A DNA stretch of 64,000 nucleotides from Daphnia carinata (Eukaryota > Arthropoda > Branchiopoda > Diplostraca > Daphniidae): assembly GCF_022539665.2 (NCBI RefSeq), contig NC_081335.1, positions 3,968,001 through 4,032,000 on the forward strand, in the 5' to 3' direction. Below the pieces are notes generated by a model. It worked only from the letters and a program-made list of their open reading frames with translations, was not told the DNA's origin and made no database searches. Positions 49,786-63,691 of this stretch are shown here, one piece after another. The position numbers and the translations under genes are program-made. The number at the start of each line of letters is the position of its first letter. The stretch's first letter is position 1.

Positions 49786-51724
49786 AGCAGCACTCTTACC
49801 GTTGGTTCTGGGTTTTGTTATCCTTCCCTTTGCTTTAATTGTAGTTGGTGTTTTAATTTCAAATGTTCCTAATTTTTGGGCTTCTTTGCCGAGAAAACAA
49901 TTACGCCAGGTTGATCTCTTGTTCGAAGCAAAATCGTCGGTGAGTCTCACAGTAGGATCGTTTTCGATCTGTCGTAATTGACACCCCTCTCGGGATGGTA
50001 GAAAAAAAAATCTCTTGTTCTTCGGTTCGCAGTTCATATCTTGGATCACTAACCAAGGTTGTTATCTAAACTAGCAAATGTTGTTCATCACATTAAGCTC
50101 ATCACCCCTTCCCCGTATGCCTAAAAAAAAAAAAAAAAAAAGACTGCACTGGAATTAAGCTTTTTAACTCAGCTTTGCCCTCTGTACCGCACATTAGCAC
50201 CCCTCACCCAGTCCTGTATTGGCGTATAGCAAATTTTAGCCCGAAAAATTTTTCCTTAAATTTGCACGGTGTAACACGAGCTGGGACCCCTACACCTTTA
50301 AGTGCCGCGGAGCGTAACAAAGCAGAGGCCTTTGAATAATTTGATTCCATTTGTAACGTTGCTCTCTTAAGTTCGGAATCTCTCTAACCTTCTTTACAAA
50401 TGCATTTATTTCCTTTCAAGCACATGGCATAAAGATCGTCCAGTCCAAAGAATAAGTATTCCGTGTTCAGGTATGTTCGCATGACAAGTAGATGCAATGG
50501 CTTACTTTTCAGTCAGTGGGATAGAAAAATGTACCTCTTTGAAGTAAAACTTCATGTATTGTTGAGAAAAAGAACAGGAAAAAGAAAAGAAACCAATGAT
50601 TTGCATTTCGTTAATGAAGGAAAACACGAGTTGCTATGTTCGTTTTCTATTTGAAGTTGGGAAAAAAACGAATTCTATTCGAAACGATTAGTAGATGTAA
50701 TATATAGCGTAAATATTTTGGTTTTGAAGCCAAAAACAAAAATTTATTAGTTGTTTGCCTAATTTAATTTTTCGTCTTGACTAATTATTTATTATTTTGT
50801 TGTTACTTTATTATTATTTATTATATATTAATTATTATATGTTATTTATTTAATTAATTAATTGCTCTTCATTAAGAAAAATTGTTGTACGCAAAGTGCC
50901 GTTGTAGATTAAGCGTCCCTCCCATAACCTTTTGAGTTTAGAAACTGAGGCAGATTTTCGTCATATCCAGCGGGTTAAGGGGAGTTCAGATCTCAAATAA
51001 GTGTCAAACGTTCTCACACGTCTGTGTCTAAGTGGTATAACGTTCAGTGATTTCCAGTTTCCTTGTTAACGCCCAATATCTTGTGTGATTAGAAACATAA
51101 CCGTTAACCAAGCACTGGTTGCACGCTGACCGATGACAATGTGCAACAGTTCTTCCGATCGGAAATTTGGTTCCGTCAGTGTTTAACTGTCTGATGTTTT
51201 AGGAATACGCTATGATGTTACAAATATGTATGTTTCCCCCAATACAATTCGTGGCTTCGTGTCCAGAATGGATTTGCGTTTCCCCTCTCCATCACGCCCA
51301 AAGTCACACTACACTTCCCCAAAATCACACCGTAATTCTTACTCTTCAAAAATGTGTTTAAAAAAAGTGCGACGCACGTAGTGAGTCGAGTAACATGCCA
51401 ATGGCGGATGTCTGTATGCCATCATAGTAAGATGGTATCTTAGTTGATTCGGTGGCCGCAGGGCGTATGTAGACACCAGTGTCTTGGTAATAAAATCCAC
51501 CGGATGACTTTATTTTATGGTGACCGTGTCGCATCGACAATAAATGGTCAACGTTTAGGATTTCTTTTTTGTTTTTCCAAAGCAGTAATGTTACATTTTT
51601 ATATAGGAGGTAATTCTATTTTATAGATTGCTGCACACATTCATTCTATAAAGTATTCTGCAATAAATACCAAACATTGGTAATGGAAAAACAGAAACAT
51701 TTCGGGAACCGGCAACAGATACAA
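49786..51724. other. Convergent region between the SLC7 and PGAP5 genes
   Basis: This is about 1.9 kb holding the 3' UTRs of the two converging genes. It is AT-rich, with a run of TTATT-type repeats near 50785-50865. The frame at 49708-50049 (minus) overlaps the SLC7 last exon and is a shadow. I see no other gene. Confidence 0.4.
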
Positions 51725-53247
51725 TCACAACATTTTGATGTGTCTCATTCGATATCGACGGAGGCAAAGATGCAGACTGGTTACAATCAAAACCAAAAGT
51801 GATATCGTGTACACTCTGATAACGGTTGATTCTTGAGGCATAAAGCACTTAAACACTGCATATTGTTCTGGAGAAATTGTAACCTAGAACCATTTCAAGT
51901 AACAGATTAAATTACGGCATTCTATTTTCTATATTTTTTCATACCAAAAGGTAGCTCGGATTATTGCGATTACGCCAACTAAAAGATGGAACTGAAAACT
52001 CTGTCACACCATTGTGATTATAAACACAACTATGGTGAGTATGACCAGAGAAAACGACCCGTGGCTTCAGGCTTTTCAACAACTAATTTGGGAAAAGACA
52101 AATGAAAAATGGCCATTAAATAGAATACGAAGCAATAACCATTATACCTTCTATACCCAAATCGATGAAGTTCTGGAAAGGCAGTCTAATTTCGGACGAA
52201 ATTTTGTGTGCTTTTCCTCGTCTGGTGCAGAATCTTCGCCTTCACAAACCGCGTCAGATTTTCTAAATAGAGGGAAATGCTTAAAGGAAATGTGTACTTG
52301 TTTTTAATGCAAATGCATATATTTGAGACATGGAATTATCTTTAAATAATAATACCTGGAGTAGGATTGGTTTTTCATTATTTTTGAGACTTGCTGGTAT
52401 GAAAAAAACAATGATAGACATAAGTGCCCAATGTTAATTAAAAGAAAATATTGTTGTCTTTCAGTACATGCTATGGAATTTATCCTTTTCTCAGCTTCTT
52501 TACAGATACTGCATCCATCTCCTTCCATTGCCATGCTATTAATTGTAACAAAGGTAATGCCTCCTAATCTGAGCATGTCAGAGGAAGACAGGTTGAATGT
52601 TTTATAGAATCTGTTGAGCTTGATTTCATCCATCCTACAAGACAATATGTAAAATTGATTTTTCCTTTGTCAGCCATGAATGAGAATGTGTTTTACATGT
52701 AATGGAATCCAACATCATGATTTCCTACTAAAACACGATGAGGACTGTTGACAGGAAACACATGCTTGAATCTCTCTACATAATCTTCATATTGCTTTTG
52801 ATTTGCCCATTTGCCTTCATCAAAGATATCACCTGGTATAAAAGAAAAGATTCAAAAAACATTTCTACATGAAGTATAAGTTGAAAAGAATACCAAGAAA
52901 GAATGCTACATCAGGGGAATGGAGTGTATTTGCAGCCAACCAACTCATAGACATCTGCCACTCCCTTCTCAACTTATCAAACCAATGACCTCGGTAAGGT
53001 CCTAAAAGATGAGTATCAGCTAATATTAAAGCTCGTAGACTTTGATTGCTCTGTGGCAATTTTGGCCAATCACACTGTCGAAATTTTAAAAATCCAGATA
53101 AGTTTAATTGTCTATGACATGAGGGTAAGGGGGTGTAAATTAAGACGTGAAACTTACAGAACTCTGCACGAAAAAGTAAATTAAATATTCGCAGAAAAAG
53201 AAGACGAGACCCGGGAAAAATATCACGAGGAGAAAGTAACGATTCAT
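51725..53247 (-). CDS. MPPE1: Metallophosphoesterase 1 / PGAP5, GPI-anchor remodelling
   Basis: Start [20 protein letters not shown], an N-terminal membrane segment. The calcineurin-like phosphoesterase motifs appear in order across the spliced exons: [20 protein letters not shown] (D-x-H), [50 protein letters not shown] and [11 protein letters not shown]. The conserved [19 protein letters not shown] follows, then [11 protein letters not shown] and a C-terminal membrane segment ([16 protein letters not shown]). The tail [11 protein letters not shown] is basic. PGAP5 removes a side-chain ethanolamine phosphate from the GPI glycan, which allows cargo receptors to export GPI proteins from the ER. 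The intron between INSIA and SLKNNEKP starts at a GTACTG donor; without it the frame runs on to a false end at 52304. Confidence 0.92.
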
Positions 53248-53330
53248 GTTTTGATTTTCTATATGGCAATTCGTTTTACTCAAAATAAAAAAATAAAAAA
53301 TATTGGTCTTTTTTCTGTTTTACGGCTATC

Positions 53331-53663
53331 GTCATCTACCGGTCACATTTTTAGTTAATTCTCTACATACACTCCCCGAATATTTATGCTGTATAGCGCT
53401 ATAGCTGTAGTGTACTGGCGCGCTAGCATTGCGTCAAATATTCGGTTTATTTCAAAAACGATTAACTTTGTAAAAAAACAGCAATTTCCCCGGAATTAGC
53501 ATTGAATTTTGAGTATATCCTGTGATATTCAACCAATTCCGATAAGTATCAGTTTTTGCAGAAAAAAATTTTAAGCCCGACTTTTCTCGGTCGGGCTTAA
53601 AAAAATTTCTGAATGAAATGATGGCGTAGAGAATTAAATTGAAAGTGACCGGTAGATGGCGAC
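53331..53663. mobile_element. Short inverted-repeat element (MITE-like) carrying repeat copy 2
   Basis: GTCATCTACCGGTCAC then TTAATTCTCTAC at 53331-53367 is mirrored by GTAGAGAATTAAATT then GTGACCGGTAGATG at 53625-53658 on the other strand. The core contains the second copy of the dispersed repeat seen at 7005-7190 and an internal hairpin (TTTTAAGCCCGAC-N8-GTCGGGCTTAAAA) at about 53570-53603. There is no coding frame. It starts about 80 bp upstream of the PGAP5 start codon, so it may sit in or next to that promoter. Confidence 0.75.
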
Positions 53664-56141
53664 AGTAGAAAAAACAATATTAATTTTTTTGGGGGGGTAG
53701 AACGGACTGCCATACAGATGGCACTGCATCCGTAAAAAAAAAATACTCGCCGCTAGTTTGATTTTTGGCATGATGTGAAAATGTGGAATTGCAATCGACC
53801 TTGGAAAACCAAGAGGGGTTTCATCTGACGACCCCTGAAGGCTGAATGTTTTTCCGGCCAATCTACGGCCTGAGAAACACAACACAAAGAGTATAATTAA
53901 AACAACAGCAACCATCTCCCCAGAAAAACAGAACGATTTAATGCAATGCAATAAATCAAAGAGGGGAAGACATGCAATAAAAAAGAAGCATCCATGTGTT
54001 GTAAAGAAATGAAAAAAAAAAAAACAGTTTGTAGTTGAGGCGAATGTGGAGAGATTCCGGTCGCCGATGAAAGACAAACAGTGCATCGTCTATCACAACG
54101 TTTTCCGAAAAAGTAATGTCGCCATTAGATGAAATTGTCTCTCGGTAAATACGAATAAATTACTATTCATGTGTTTATCGAAATTCCTTTCTAGATAGCA
54201 AAGATCGAGACGAAATTCCCAACAACTGGGTCAGCTACCCTGCAGTTCGAAACATCAATATTTTTGCGTTTCTGGGGAGGAGGGATGAGGGTGTTATGAG
54301 AATTGTGTGAATTTCAAATGAGCTAGAAGATGAATAATTTTTTTGTTTTTCCAAAGAAGAGGATCATTGTTTATTCCTAACAAGTTCTCAAAGGAATGTT
54401 TTCGCCAAAAAATCGTGCAGACAAATGCCCACGGCTAAAATGGCCGCCCTTCTTTTTTTTTCCACCCCCTCTGAAAAAAAAAAGAATTTTTCCTCTGTGA
54501 TTTTTTTTTCCTTTTATTTTTCAAACTATCTCGTTTTCCATTCTTCCAACACCGCCTTTTCCCTCTTCTCTTGTGTACAACCCTTCATCCGATTCTCTCA
54601 TCACCTGACCATTCGTTTGTTTGCCATTTGCACCCTACATCCCCTCAAGGCCGTTTTCTACCCTCTTTTCTCTTTTTTTACGGGGCCTAGCTATTTGGAC
54701 ATTGGTCAGCCGTCCAGGTGGAAAATTTAAAGGGGGTGGTAGAAGAAAAACAACTTCCACCCTACATATTCAATCACCTGCTGACATTCCCTCTCTCTTT
54801 TCCTCGATATATGTGTATTCCCTAAACTCTCTTGATAAAAATTGCTTCAACTTGGCCCACCCCTCCCCCTCTATTTCCTATCGATACAGGGTTGTAAAAA
54901 AAAAAAAAAAAGAAAACCCTGCAGAGAGGGAGAGAAAGACATAGACGTATCCGACAAAAAGAAATACTAGTTTTCTATTTTATTCCTCCTCTTCATGGCA
55001 GACTTGTGTCGGGGCTTTAAAAATATAAAAAAACGCCGCTCATTTGTGTAAAAAAAAAAAAAAAAAAATGCCGAAATAAAACGAGGGGGGAGAGAAGGGA
55101 AAAAAGTCGAAATTAAGCTCTTTTTCCGAGAAAAATAAATGTCTAACTGAAATGAGAGGGTATATATGCTCAAATGTCAGAGGCGAACAAAATTTACTGC
55201 GATTCCACACACACACAAGTTCCTTACATAGCTTTTGTTTTTATCTCATCGGGTGATGACGGAAATGAAAAGGGCCAATAAAACTAAATGGGAGAAAAAA
55301 AATCATATTATTTGTTATGTTGCACGTCGCGATATCAAACATTAAGAATAAAAACAAGGAGAGGTAGTTGTTTAAAAAGAAAACACATCAATTATATTGG
55401 TGATGAATTGCGCTTTTCAATAAAAAAAAATGGTGACAGTGGAACGCGTGCGCACATACAAATCGGGAGAAGTACGATCGAATCACGTAAACAATTCATC
55501 AAAAAGGCAACGTCTTTCTATTTCATCGGCATGGGTTGAAGAAAATGACACTGTCGATAATGGCATCGAAAAATCTTGGAATGAGGTAGTAGTCACATTT
55601 TAAATATTCGTGAACATGCAAGAAGCACAACCCTCTTGGCACACACAAATATGGAAACAATGGCCGCGCACCTACACAATGGCTCCATTCTGCTGTTGGC
55701 CAAGATAAATTCATTTTTGTAGTTAAAAAAAAAGAAAAAAAAATTGGGCAAATGAGGTAGAAATGTCGAAATGGATTTGCGCCACGTCTTTCGAACAAGG
55801 TCAAGTGCTGCGCAATATAGCCCACCTGTAATTTCGTTTTTCTTTACACAACAATCAACAAATTCATCGAAACAACTGATCTAGCTACACTCCCGATTTC
55901 AAGTGGCTATTCAAACAAATGTTTTCCTCCAACTCACATATTGGCAAATGATAAGCACAACCATTTCATGATAAAAAAAAAGGGGGGGGGCAAAAGAATT
56001 TCTTTCGGTAAAAATCGGAAATATTATTTTGATTGGCGCTGCGAGGGAACTAAAAAAATAAGAAGACACACAAGACAACGAAAGAAATAAGGTCAAAAGT
56101 GGTTATTAAAATGAATGTTTTGTTTAAAAAAAAAAGTGTGT
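53664..56141. other. Intergenic region between PGAP5 and the zinc-finger gene
   Basis: This is about 2.5 kb with no recognisable gene. It contains A/T runs near 53728, 54008, 54896 and 55050. The minus frame 53634-54086 starts inside the inverted-repeat element and has no domain. The right part is probably the 3' UTR of the zinc-finger gene. Confidence 0.4.
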
Positions 56142-58376
56142 TTATGATGCAGATGCCGGTGGATGGGAATGCAGGGCGTTGCGTCTCGTATGAGTCTGGA
56201 CGTGTTTGACCATATGATCCTTCCGGATGAATCCTTTATTGCAAACTTGGCACATGAATGGTTTTTGGCCAGTGTGGAGACACATGTGCCTCCTCAAGTC
56301 CGTCTTGTGATTGAATTGTTTAGGACATAACGGACATTTGTACGGTTTGTCTCCTGCATGTTTCTGCTGATGTTGATCAAATAATTCCGCATTTGGAAAT
56401 CGTTTGCCACACATGTGACATTTAAAAGGCTTGTCACCTTTGTGAAAAGTATTATTGTGCTGAGTTAGGTAACACACGCGATTAAACGCTTTGTCACATT
56501 GAGTGCATTTGAAACTTCCAACCGAAGCCGTTCCGCCATTGTCGGCCACAACAGCGCGGGACTTGACGGCCCCTCCATTCGTCTTGTTCATTGCTGGCAT
56601 AACAATGTTAGCTGATCTTTCCGGCTCTTCAGCATCACTCATGTCTAAATCAGCGTCTTCACTGCCGACTGGCGAATCATCGCTTCCACCTGCGCTGCAA
56701 TCAGATTCGTTGGATTTGATCATAAAAGCGTCTGAATCGATCGAATTGAATTCGACGCCATTGCTGCCAATTTTATTGTGTTCCATTATTGTGTTGTTGT
56801 TGTTCATAAACGGTTGTTCGTGATGGTAATGTTGTTGCATGATTCCGCGGGACGAGGCTGTTGGCCCCACCCCCAGCTGCTGAACGTTGGCGTTGCTGCT
56901 AGGGGGCGGGGCAATGGAGTTTGGGGGATAGCCCATTGTGTTGGATTGAGGGTAGATGTGTTGTTGTTGTTGTTGCTGTTGAGCATGCTGGGGATATGGT
57001 GATGAATAGCCCGAATGGCTAACAGGAGGAGGGCAGTAATAAGGTAAATGACCACCTGGCGGCGGTGGACCTGAAGAGCCAGCCGTCATCATTCCCGACC
57101 CGGATGGATTACCAGGTCCCGAATAAGGCAAACGGTATGCATCCATTGCAGAATTATTGAGTTGTTGTTGCTGAGGTGGGTAGTTACTGATGTTCGACTG
57201 AAGTGGTGCAGCGCCATTCTGAATCAGTTGCTGATGATGGATTAAGGGAGGCGGTGCTTGCTGCGAAGGTGGCCGGTAATCCCCGTTTCCAGGTGATGAT
57301 GGAATGATCTTAGGACTGGTGTTGAGAGATGGTCTCGGTACGGGCATATCGTCCATCGTTTTCTCATCCGACCCAGCTGGACTGTTGATAGTAGGTGTTC
57401 CAGTACTCCTACTGGACGGTGTGGTCGACCGGCGACCCTCACCTGCAGCCGTCGTTCCATTCGAATTCCCTCCGGATGCTTTAATGGCGTTCTTGTGAAG
57501 CGTAGTGTTGTAATGGCGTTTAAGATGGCCGCTGGATGTAAACCATTTGTTACAAGCTTCACAGTTGTAAGTCTTGGGACGACGAGCCTCTGAACCTCCC
57601 CCGTGATTTCCTCCCCCTACAGCAGGTGGCCCATTGGCTGGTGGTTTCCATCCAGGGGCGGATTTCGCCACCGGGGCGCTGTTGGGCGTTGTATTGTTGC
57701 CGTTCGTTGTGTTGACAGTCATAGGAGGCAAATCGTAAGTTGGAAATGGATTAGGTCGATATTCATGCGGATGTGGAGCAGCTAATGACGGAAGTGGCGG
57801 TGTAGGAGTCATCCAGCCCATTGATGATGAATTCGAACCGACTGATGTTGCTGGAGTGTATGGAGGCGTAGGAGCCAGAGCCCCGCCGGTATGATGATGA
57901 TGCTGATGAGGGGGAACAGGTGGTAAACCCATAACAGTTCCAGGCGGTTGATACACGTGAACTTTATGAGAATCCAAATCGAGAATCTCTGCAGTTTCAT
58001 TGCCTCCATTCAGCTCCGTTTTGATGTTCGATGGTGGCGGATAAACGTCGGCAAACGGAGCGAAATGATGTTGAGTTTGGATATGATCTGCTTGTTGTTG
58101 TTCGAAAACCAATCCATTTTGATTATCGCATGGACCAGAGAATCCGTTCCTAAAATGGCCGTTATCGGCTGCATTGGGACCCACAATCGATTGATCACCA
58201 GCTGGCAAATAAGGATGAAATCGACGGGCTGCGCTTGCAGAATGAAAGTCTTCAGCTGGTGGTAGTAAATTGCTGGTGGCGCAATATGCAGTGGCTTGAC
58301 TGACGAATGCTGATGTGTCATACGAGGCCGGTGTATGATATCGGTAGGCCTCTGCTGTCCCGTTGGAGTATTCCAT
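56142..58376 (-). CDS. Large C2H2 zinc-finger transcription factor (one plus four fingers), single exon
   Basis: An uninterrupted frame of 744 codons from MEYSNGTAEAYRYHTPASYD; an in-frame TTG upstream is not a likely start. The N-terminal half is rich in Pro, Ser, Asn and Gln with a poly-His stretch and a poly-Gln stretch (about residues 480-490), as in developmental transcription factors. One isolated finger lies at about residue 275 (YNCEACNKWFTSSGHLKRHY). Four linked fingers lie near the C terminus (FKCTQCDKAFNRVCYL, FKCHMCGKRFPNAELF, YKCPLCPKQFNHKTDL, FMCQVCNKGFIRKDHM), joined by GDKP or GQKP linkers. An acidic Asp/Ser/Glu patch precedes them. It should be a nuclear DNA-binding protein. 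I do not recognise the orthologue with confidence. A coding exon this long is unusual among the intron-rich genes here. Confidence 0.85.
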   Translation of the reverse strand: MEYSNGTAEAYRYHTPASYDTSAFVSQATAYCATSNLLPPAEDFHSASAARRFHPYLPAGDQSIVGPNAADNGHFRNGFSGPCDNQNGLVFEQQQADHIQTQHHFAPFADVYPPPSNIKTELNGGNETAEILDLDSHKVHVYQPPGTVMGLPPVPPHQHHHHTGGALAPTPPYTPATSVGSNSSSMGWMTPTPPLPSLAAPHPHEYRPNPFPTYDLPPMTVNTTNGNNTTPNSAPVAKSAPGWKPPANGPPAVGGGNHGGGSEARRPKTYNCEACNKWFTSSGHLKRHYNTTLHKNAIKASGGNSNGTTAAGEGRRSTTPSSRSTGTPTINSPAGSDEKTMDDMPVPRPSLNTSPKIIPSSPGNGDYRPPSQQAPPPLIHHQQLIQNGAAPLQSNISNYPPQQQQLNNSAMDAYRLPYSGPGNPSGSGMMTAGSSGPPPPGGHLPYYCPPPVSHSGYSSPYPQHAQQQQQQQHIYPQSNTMGYPPNSIAPPPSSNANVQQLGVGPTASSRGIMQQHYHHEQPFMNNNNTIMEHNKIGSNGVEFNSIDSDAFMIKSNESDCSAGGSDDSPVGSEDADLDMSDAEEPERSANIVMPAMNKTNGGAVKSRAVVADNGGTASVGSFKCTQCDKAFNRVCYLTQHNNTFHKGDKPFKCHMCGKRFPNAELFDQHQQKHAGDKPYKCPLCPKQFNHKTDLRRHMCLHTGQKPFMCQVCNKGFIRKDHMVKHVQTHTRRNALHSHPPASAS

Positions 58377-60241
58377 GGCACGGGTTCTCAATACGAGTTC
58401 TTGTTAAATTAGACTAAAGACATTCAGCCAACTATCCCGTTTCTCAATGACATCCAATTGGCATGATTAAACCACCTTCTTTTTGAAAGTAAAAAAATAA
58501 AATGAAAATCTAAATTAGGAACACAGACAGCAAGGGCAATCTAAATTTAGAAAACGAGAAAATGCATTGCCAGATAAATCGATATTTTACATCGACTAGG
58601 TTTTAAAATACATTTCTTTTTCTGAAATAACATTTTCATGAGGAAGCTCATGATTTTGATTCATAGTCGGCTGTAATAGCTTTTTGAAATCTTGTTAATT
58701 TACGACAATAATGAAAAAAAAAAGGGACGTTTTTAAGTATACATTTCCAAAAATGGCTCTGGTGCACAAAAGAAATAGTTTCCCATCCGTTTCGAAAGTT
58801 TCCACCCGTTCAAAATGCCCTCAAGGAACAAAATGGCAGACATCCCTCCTCCCCCCTATTGCCTTAATATCTCTCGGTAAAGAAAATCTGTCAATCGATT
58901 CAAAGGAAATTGTATCTCTCAAAAACAAAATAGTTTTCCTTTGTTTTATTTATTATTATTATTTTTACTTACTCAGACGCCGTAAGAATAAAATATGAAT
59001 GACGTCGGGTGGGGTTTCCCTTATGAAATTTCGCACTTATTCAATCAGTAGCCAGTGGGACATGATTCACACTGGATTGGCTCGTAACTAGTGGCTGAGT
59101 GGGATTTCCCTCACACAACACATCACACACACACCCCACAAGATCAACGTGTTCGGGAAAGACCCAGTGATACAAAAACAGGTTTCACTTTTTTTTTTTC
59201 CCTCCTTTTTTTTTTTTTAATATCAAAATCCCCACACCACGTGGGTCTGACTCGGCGATCGACGGGCCAGTGCGTGTAGCGCGCGCGCGCGTTGTCTAGT
59301 AACGCACGAAGAGAAAAGGTGAGGAGCTTTCGACAGCTCACTTTCGAATAGTCGGCTCGAAAAAATCCAATCGGAAGAACTGAGGAAACATTCTTTGCCC
59401 CACAGTCTCTTGACTCTTCGACCTTCCTCGAATGGCCCAAAAAGGAGGAGGAGCACACAGTAAAAGCTCCGAAAAACAAGCCCGAGGCCTCTTCCATTTT
59501 CCCTTCACACACCTTTCCGTCGACAGCGAAACGCGAGTCAAAGAGGAGAGCTGATAACCGTGTGTCCTCGAAAAATGTATTTAAATCTTTAACCCGATTC
59601 ATTTTGGACTCAATTTCGCCATCACTGTTAATTCAGTTTCGGTGTTTTGGCATTGACATTAGCCAAAATCTCTTGATTTCGTGCGAGACTCGCTTTTATT
59701 TCACAATCCCGTTGCAAGGTTTAGTAGTTTACAAAACAAGTCGTTTCTCCCTCCCCCTTGTCTATCAGCGCCATCTTTATTCCTCCCTTTCTCGTCCATT
59801 TTTTTTTCCTTTTATTTCTTATAATATAAATATGTGATTTCAGGCTCCAAGGCCACTTCTTTATGCCAAAATTCACGTGCGTCCATTAAAAACTCCCTAA
59901 CGATAATTTACAACATTTTTTTTTATGCCCGCCGAAAGTCGCCCGTCGGTGTAGGAGTGATTTCTTTTTTCGATTCGGAACATTCACGGGATGAGTTGAA
60001 AAAATATTTCACCTCGAATTATACCGGATTCTGTCATAAAATTTCTTTTTTAAAAAAGGAACAAAACAACACGAAAAACTTGGTTATAACTGGCTGTCTT
60101 TCTCGCAACCGTGCCTGTGGAATTTGGCATTTTTCTAGACGGTCATAATTCTTCTTTTCATTTTAATTGGTAGAACACACAGTTCCAAAACATTTTCCAT
60201 AATACGATTGTAAAATACTTTTTCTCCATTCTGATACCCAG
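58377..60241. other. Upstream region of the zinc-finger gene
   Basis: Probably the promoter and any 5' UTR exons of the minus-strand zinc-finger gene. It contains a short CG run (GCGCGCGCGCG near 59280-59291), CA repeats near 59120-59135 and T runs near 59190-59218. The frames at 59144-59602 and 59834-60148 have no family resemblance. Confidence 0.4.
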
Positions 60242-60369
60242 ACTCATTTCGCCGTTGGACCATGGGGCATTTCAAACCAATGTCCGGTATGACTGGCAAT
60301 TTCCAAAAATCAGCCCAGCAACCTGATCGCAGTCATGGAAATCTTCGTCTAACCAATCCAGAGTCAAAG
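60242..60369 (+). other. Candidate orphan exon upstream of renalase
   Basis: A 128-bp segment lies between a good acceptor (TTCTGATACCCAG) and a good donor (TCAAAG then GTACAG). It is open in one frame, with an ATG at 60262 followed by 36 codons starting MGHFKPMSGMTGNFQKSAQQ. I do not recognise the peptide. It could be an alternative 5' exon of renalase, but in-frame stops precede the renalase ATG, so it would not extend that protein. It could otherwise belong to an unseen gene. Confidence 0.3.
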
Positions 60370-60494
60370 GTACAGCGTCCATCATAGTCCTATCAATGAC
60401 GTTACGTGACTAACTGCATGTGGCAATGTCGCTTTATTCAGTGTTATTGTACCTCTTACAAACGTCTGCAGTTAGTATTATATAACTTCGTGAT

Positions 60495-62025
<1,531 letters not shown>

Positions 62026-62184
62026 CAGCACACTACCTTTCATATAACATAACTGTAAATTTCGAACCTTACAGAAGTATTAAATTAAAAGATACGGTAA
62101 GAACTTTATCGGGACATTTTAAGTTCCAAAACGGAAATACAAAATACAGACAAATGTATCAAAATTCCGAAACAATCTGCCTCT

Positions 62185-63691
62185 TTAGGTTTGTCTCGTC
62201 TTGTTAATCGCTCCAAGACGGGTCGGATCTTGAGAAGGATAGTGAATGCCAGATTGACCCTCGACAAGAAAACTTGGAAGTTCGGGCTGATTAGGCGTAG
62301 GGTTAGGTGGTGGAGGAGCCATTAATGGATAGGTAGGTGGCGCATATTGTGGATAAGGAGATGGGAACGCACTAGTTGTGGGAGTTAAATTGAAAAAATT
62401 ATGCTCCAGTTCTTCTGGGTGAGGCAAAGCCCGTGGCAGCCCGGGCACAGGTTCGAAACGAGCACCAGCTTCGGTGTTTGTCGTTCCAGGTATATTCTGC
62501 TTACCTTGAGATTTACCCCAGCGTATGACAAGACGGCGATTCTAATTATAAATCACTATAAATTAAGAATACCAAAGGGAAAATTTTTTTTTTGTACCTG
62601 TATAATTAATTTATTGAAGGTTCCTTCGGCAGCTAGCTCTGCAGCTGAACGCGTAACATACGTAACGAACGCACATTGCTGTCGCGAAACGATGGTGATG
62701 GAACGAATTTCTCCATATTGATAAAAATGATCACGCAGTTCTTTTTCTAGCATCTTCTCGCCAATGTTACCCACATACAATGTGGTAATAGACTTGTCTT
62801 CGGGAGGGTCTAAACGAGGAAGCGTGGCCGCTCGACGCATTAGTTTTTCTGCCACGGGATCATTTGTGCCATAATAACGATCTTTGATATTCTGATCTGC
62901 TAATGGATCATCTGGATCTGTTGGTTTTTCGTGACGGTAAGGACATTCCTCTCCTCTTTTACATTCTCCTTTCACCCAGAAAGAGCAAATGTGAGGTAAG
63001 TTCCTTCTGTAATAAGGTGCTGTGCGGGCCAGCTTCATCAGGAGATCTGAAGGAGGGTGACTTTTCCCTGGACCACCTGCAGCACCAGGGACACCATGGT
63101 CAGTTGCAGACAACTGTTGAGAAAAAATATTAGCAAAATCTTCAGTTACTGACTAAAATTGGGGTTTAGTTTACCTGTTTTTCTGCATTTTGAATAAAAT
63201 ATTCCTTGTTCACATCAGATTTAGCAATGTTGTCCTTGATGTTAAGGGCCTGGTCTCTGACTTGAATAGGAAGTCCATATTCAAGATCTAGTAAACATGT
63301 CTGACAAACATTCTTCAATTTTGCACATGTCTGACAAATTTCTGTTTTCTTGAAGCGCATACGTGCACCAGGGCACCATCGGAAAGTTGTAAAAGGTCTG
63401 ACACAGATCTTGCATTCACTACCAAACTTTTCTTTCATCTAAGAGGCGATAAATAAGACTGTCGTTAGTCCATATAAAGCAATAACCACAATGCTACTTT
63501 TGATTACCATCCGTACGTAGGGGTTGTCACCCAGACATGTGGGACAAAGAATCGGAAACTCCTATAACACACACATGTAATATTTTTTTCTCTAATTAAA
63601 ATTTGCTTTAAAAGTTAAATCTAAAAGTTCTCTTTACCGAGTCTTCCCAACTTGTTCGTCCATAAGTGTTTGATGATTTCGACAGCGCCAT
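62185..63691 (-). CDS. RBM22: Pre-mRNA-splicing factor RBM22
   Basis: Start [18 protein letters not shown]. The N-terminal Cys-rich zinc fingers follow ([57 protein letters not shown]). Next come a CCCH finger ([20 protein letters not shown]), the conserved [17 protein letters not shown], and an RRM with RNP2 LYVGNI and RNP1 QCAFVTY. The C terminus is Pro-rich and ends with the conserved [16 protein letters not shown]22 contacts the U6 internal stem-loop and intron RNA in the active spliceosome with the Prp19-related complex. The RRM is cut by an intron after KLIIQ, and the next exon begins [15 protein letters not shown]. Length is close to the human protein. Confidence 0.95.

Noticed and set aside
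53634-54086. 150-codon minus-strand open frame
   Set aside because: It begins inside the inverted-repeat element, contains homopolymer-coded Phe runs and has no recognisable domain.
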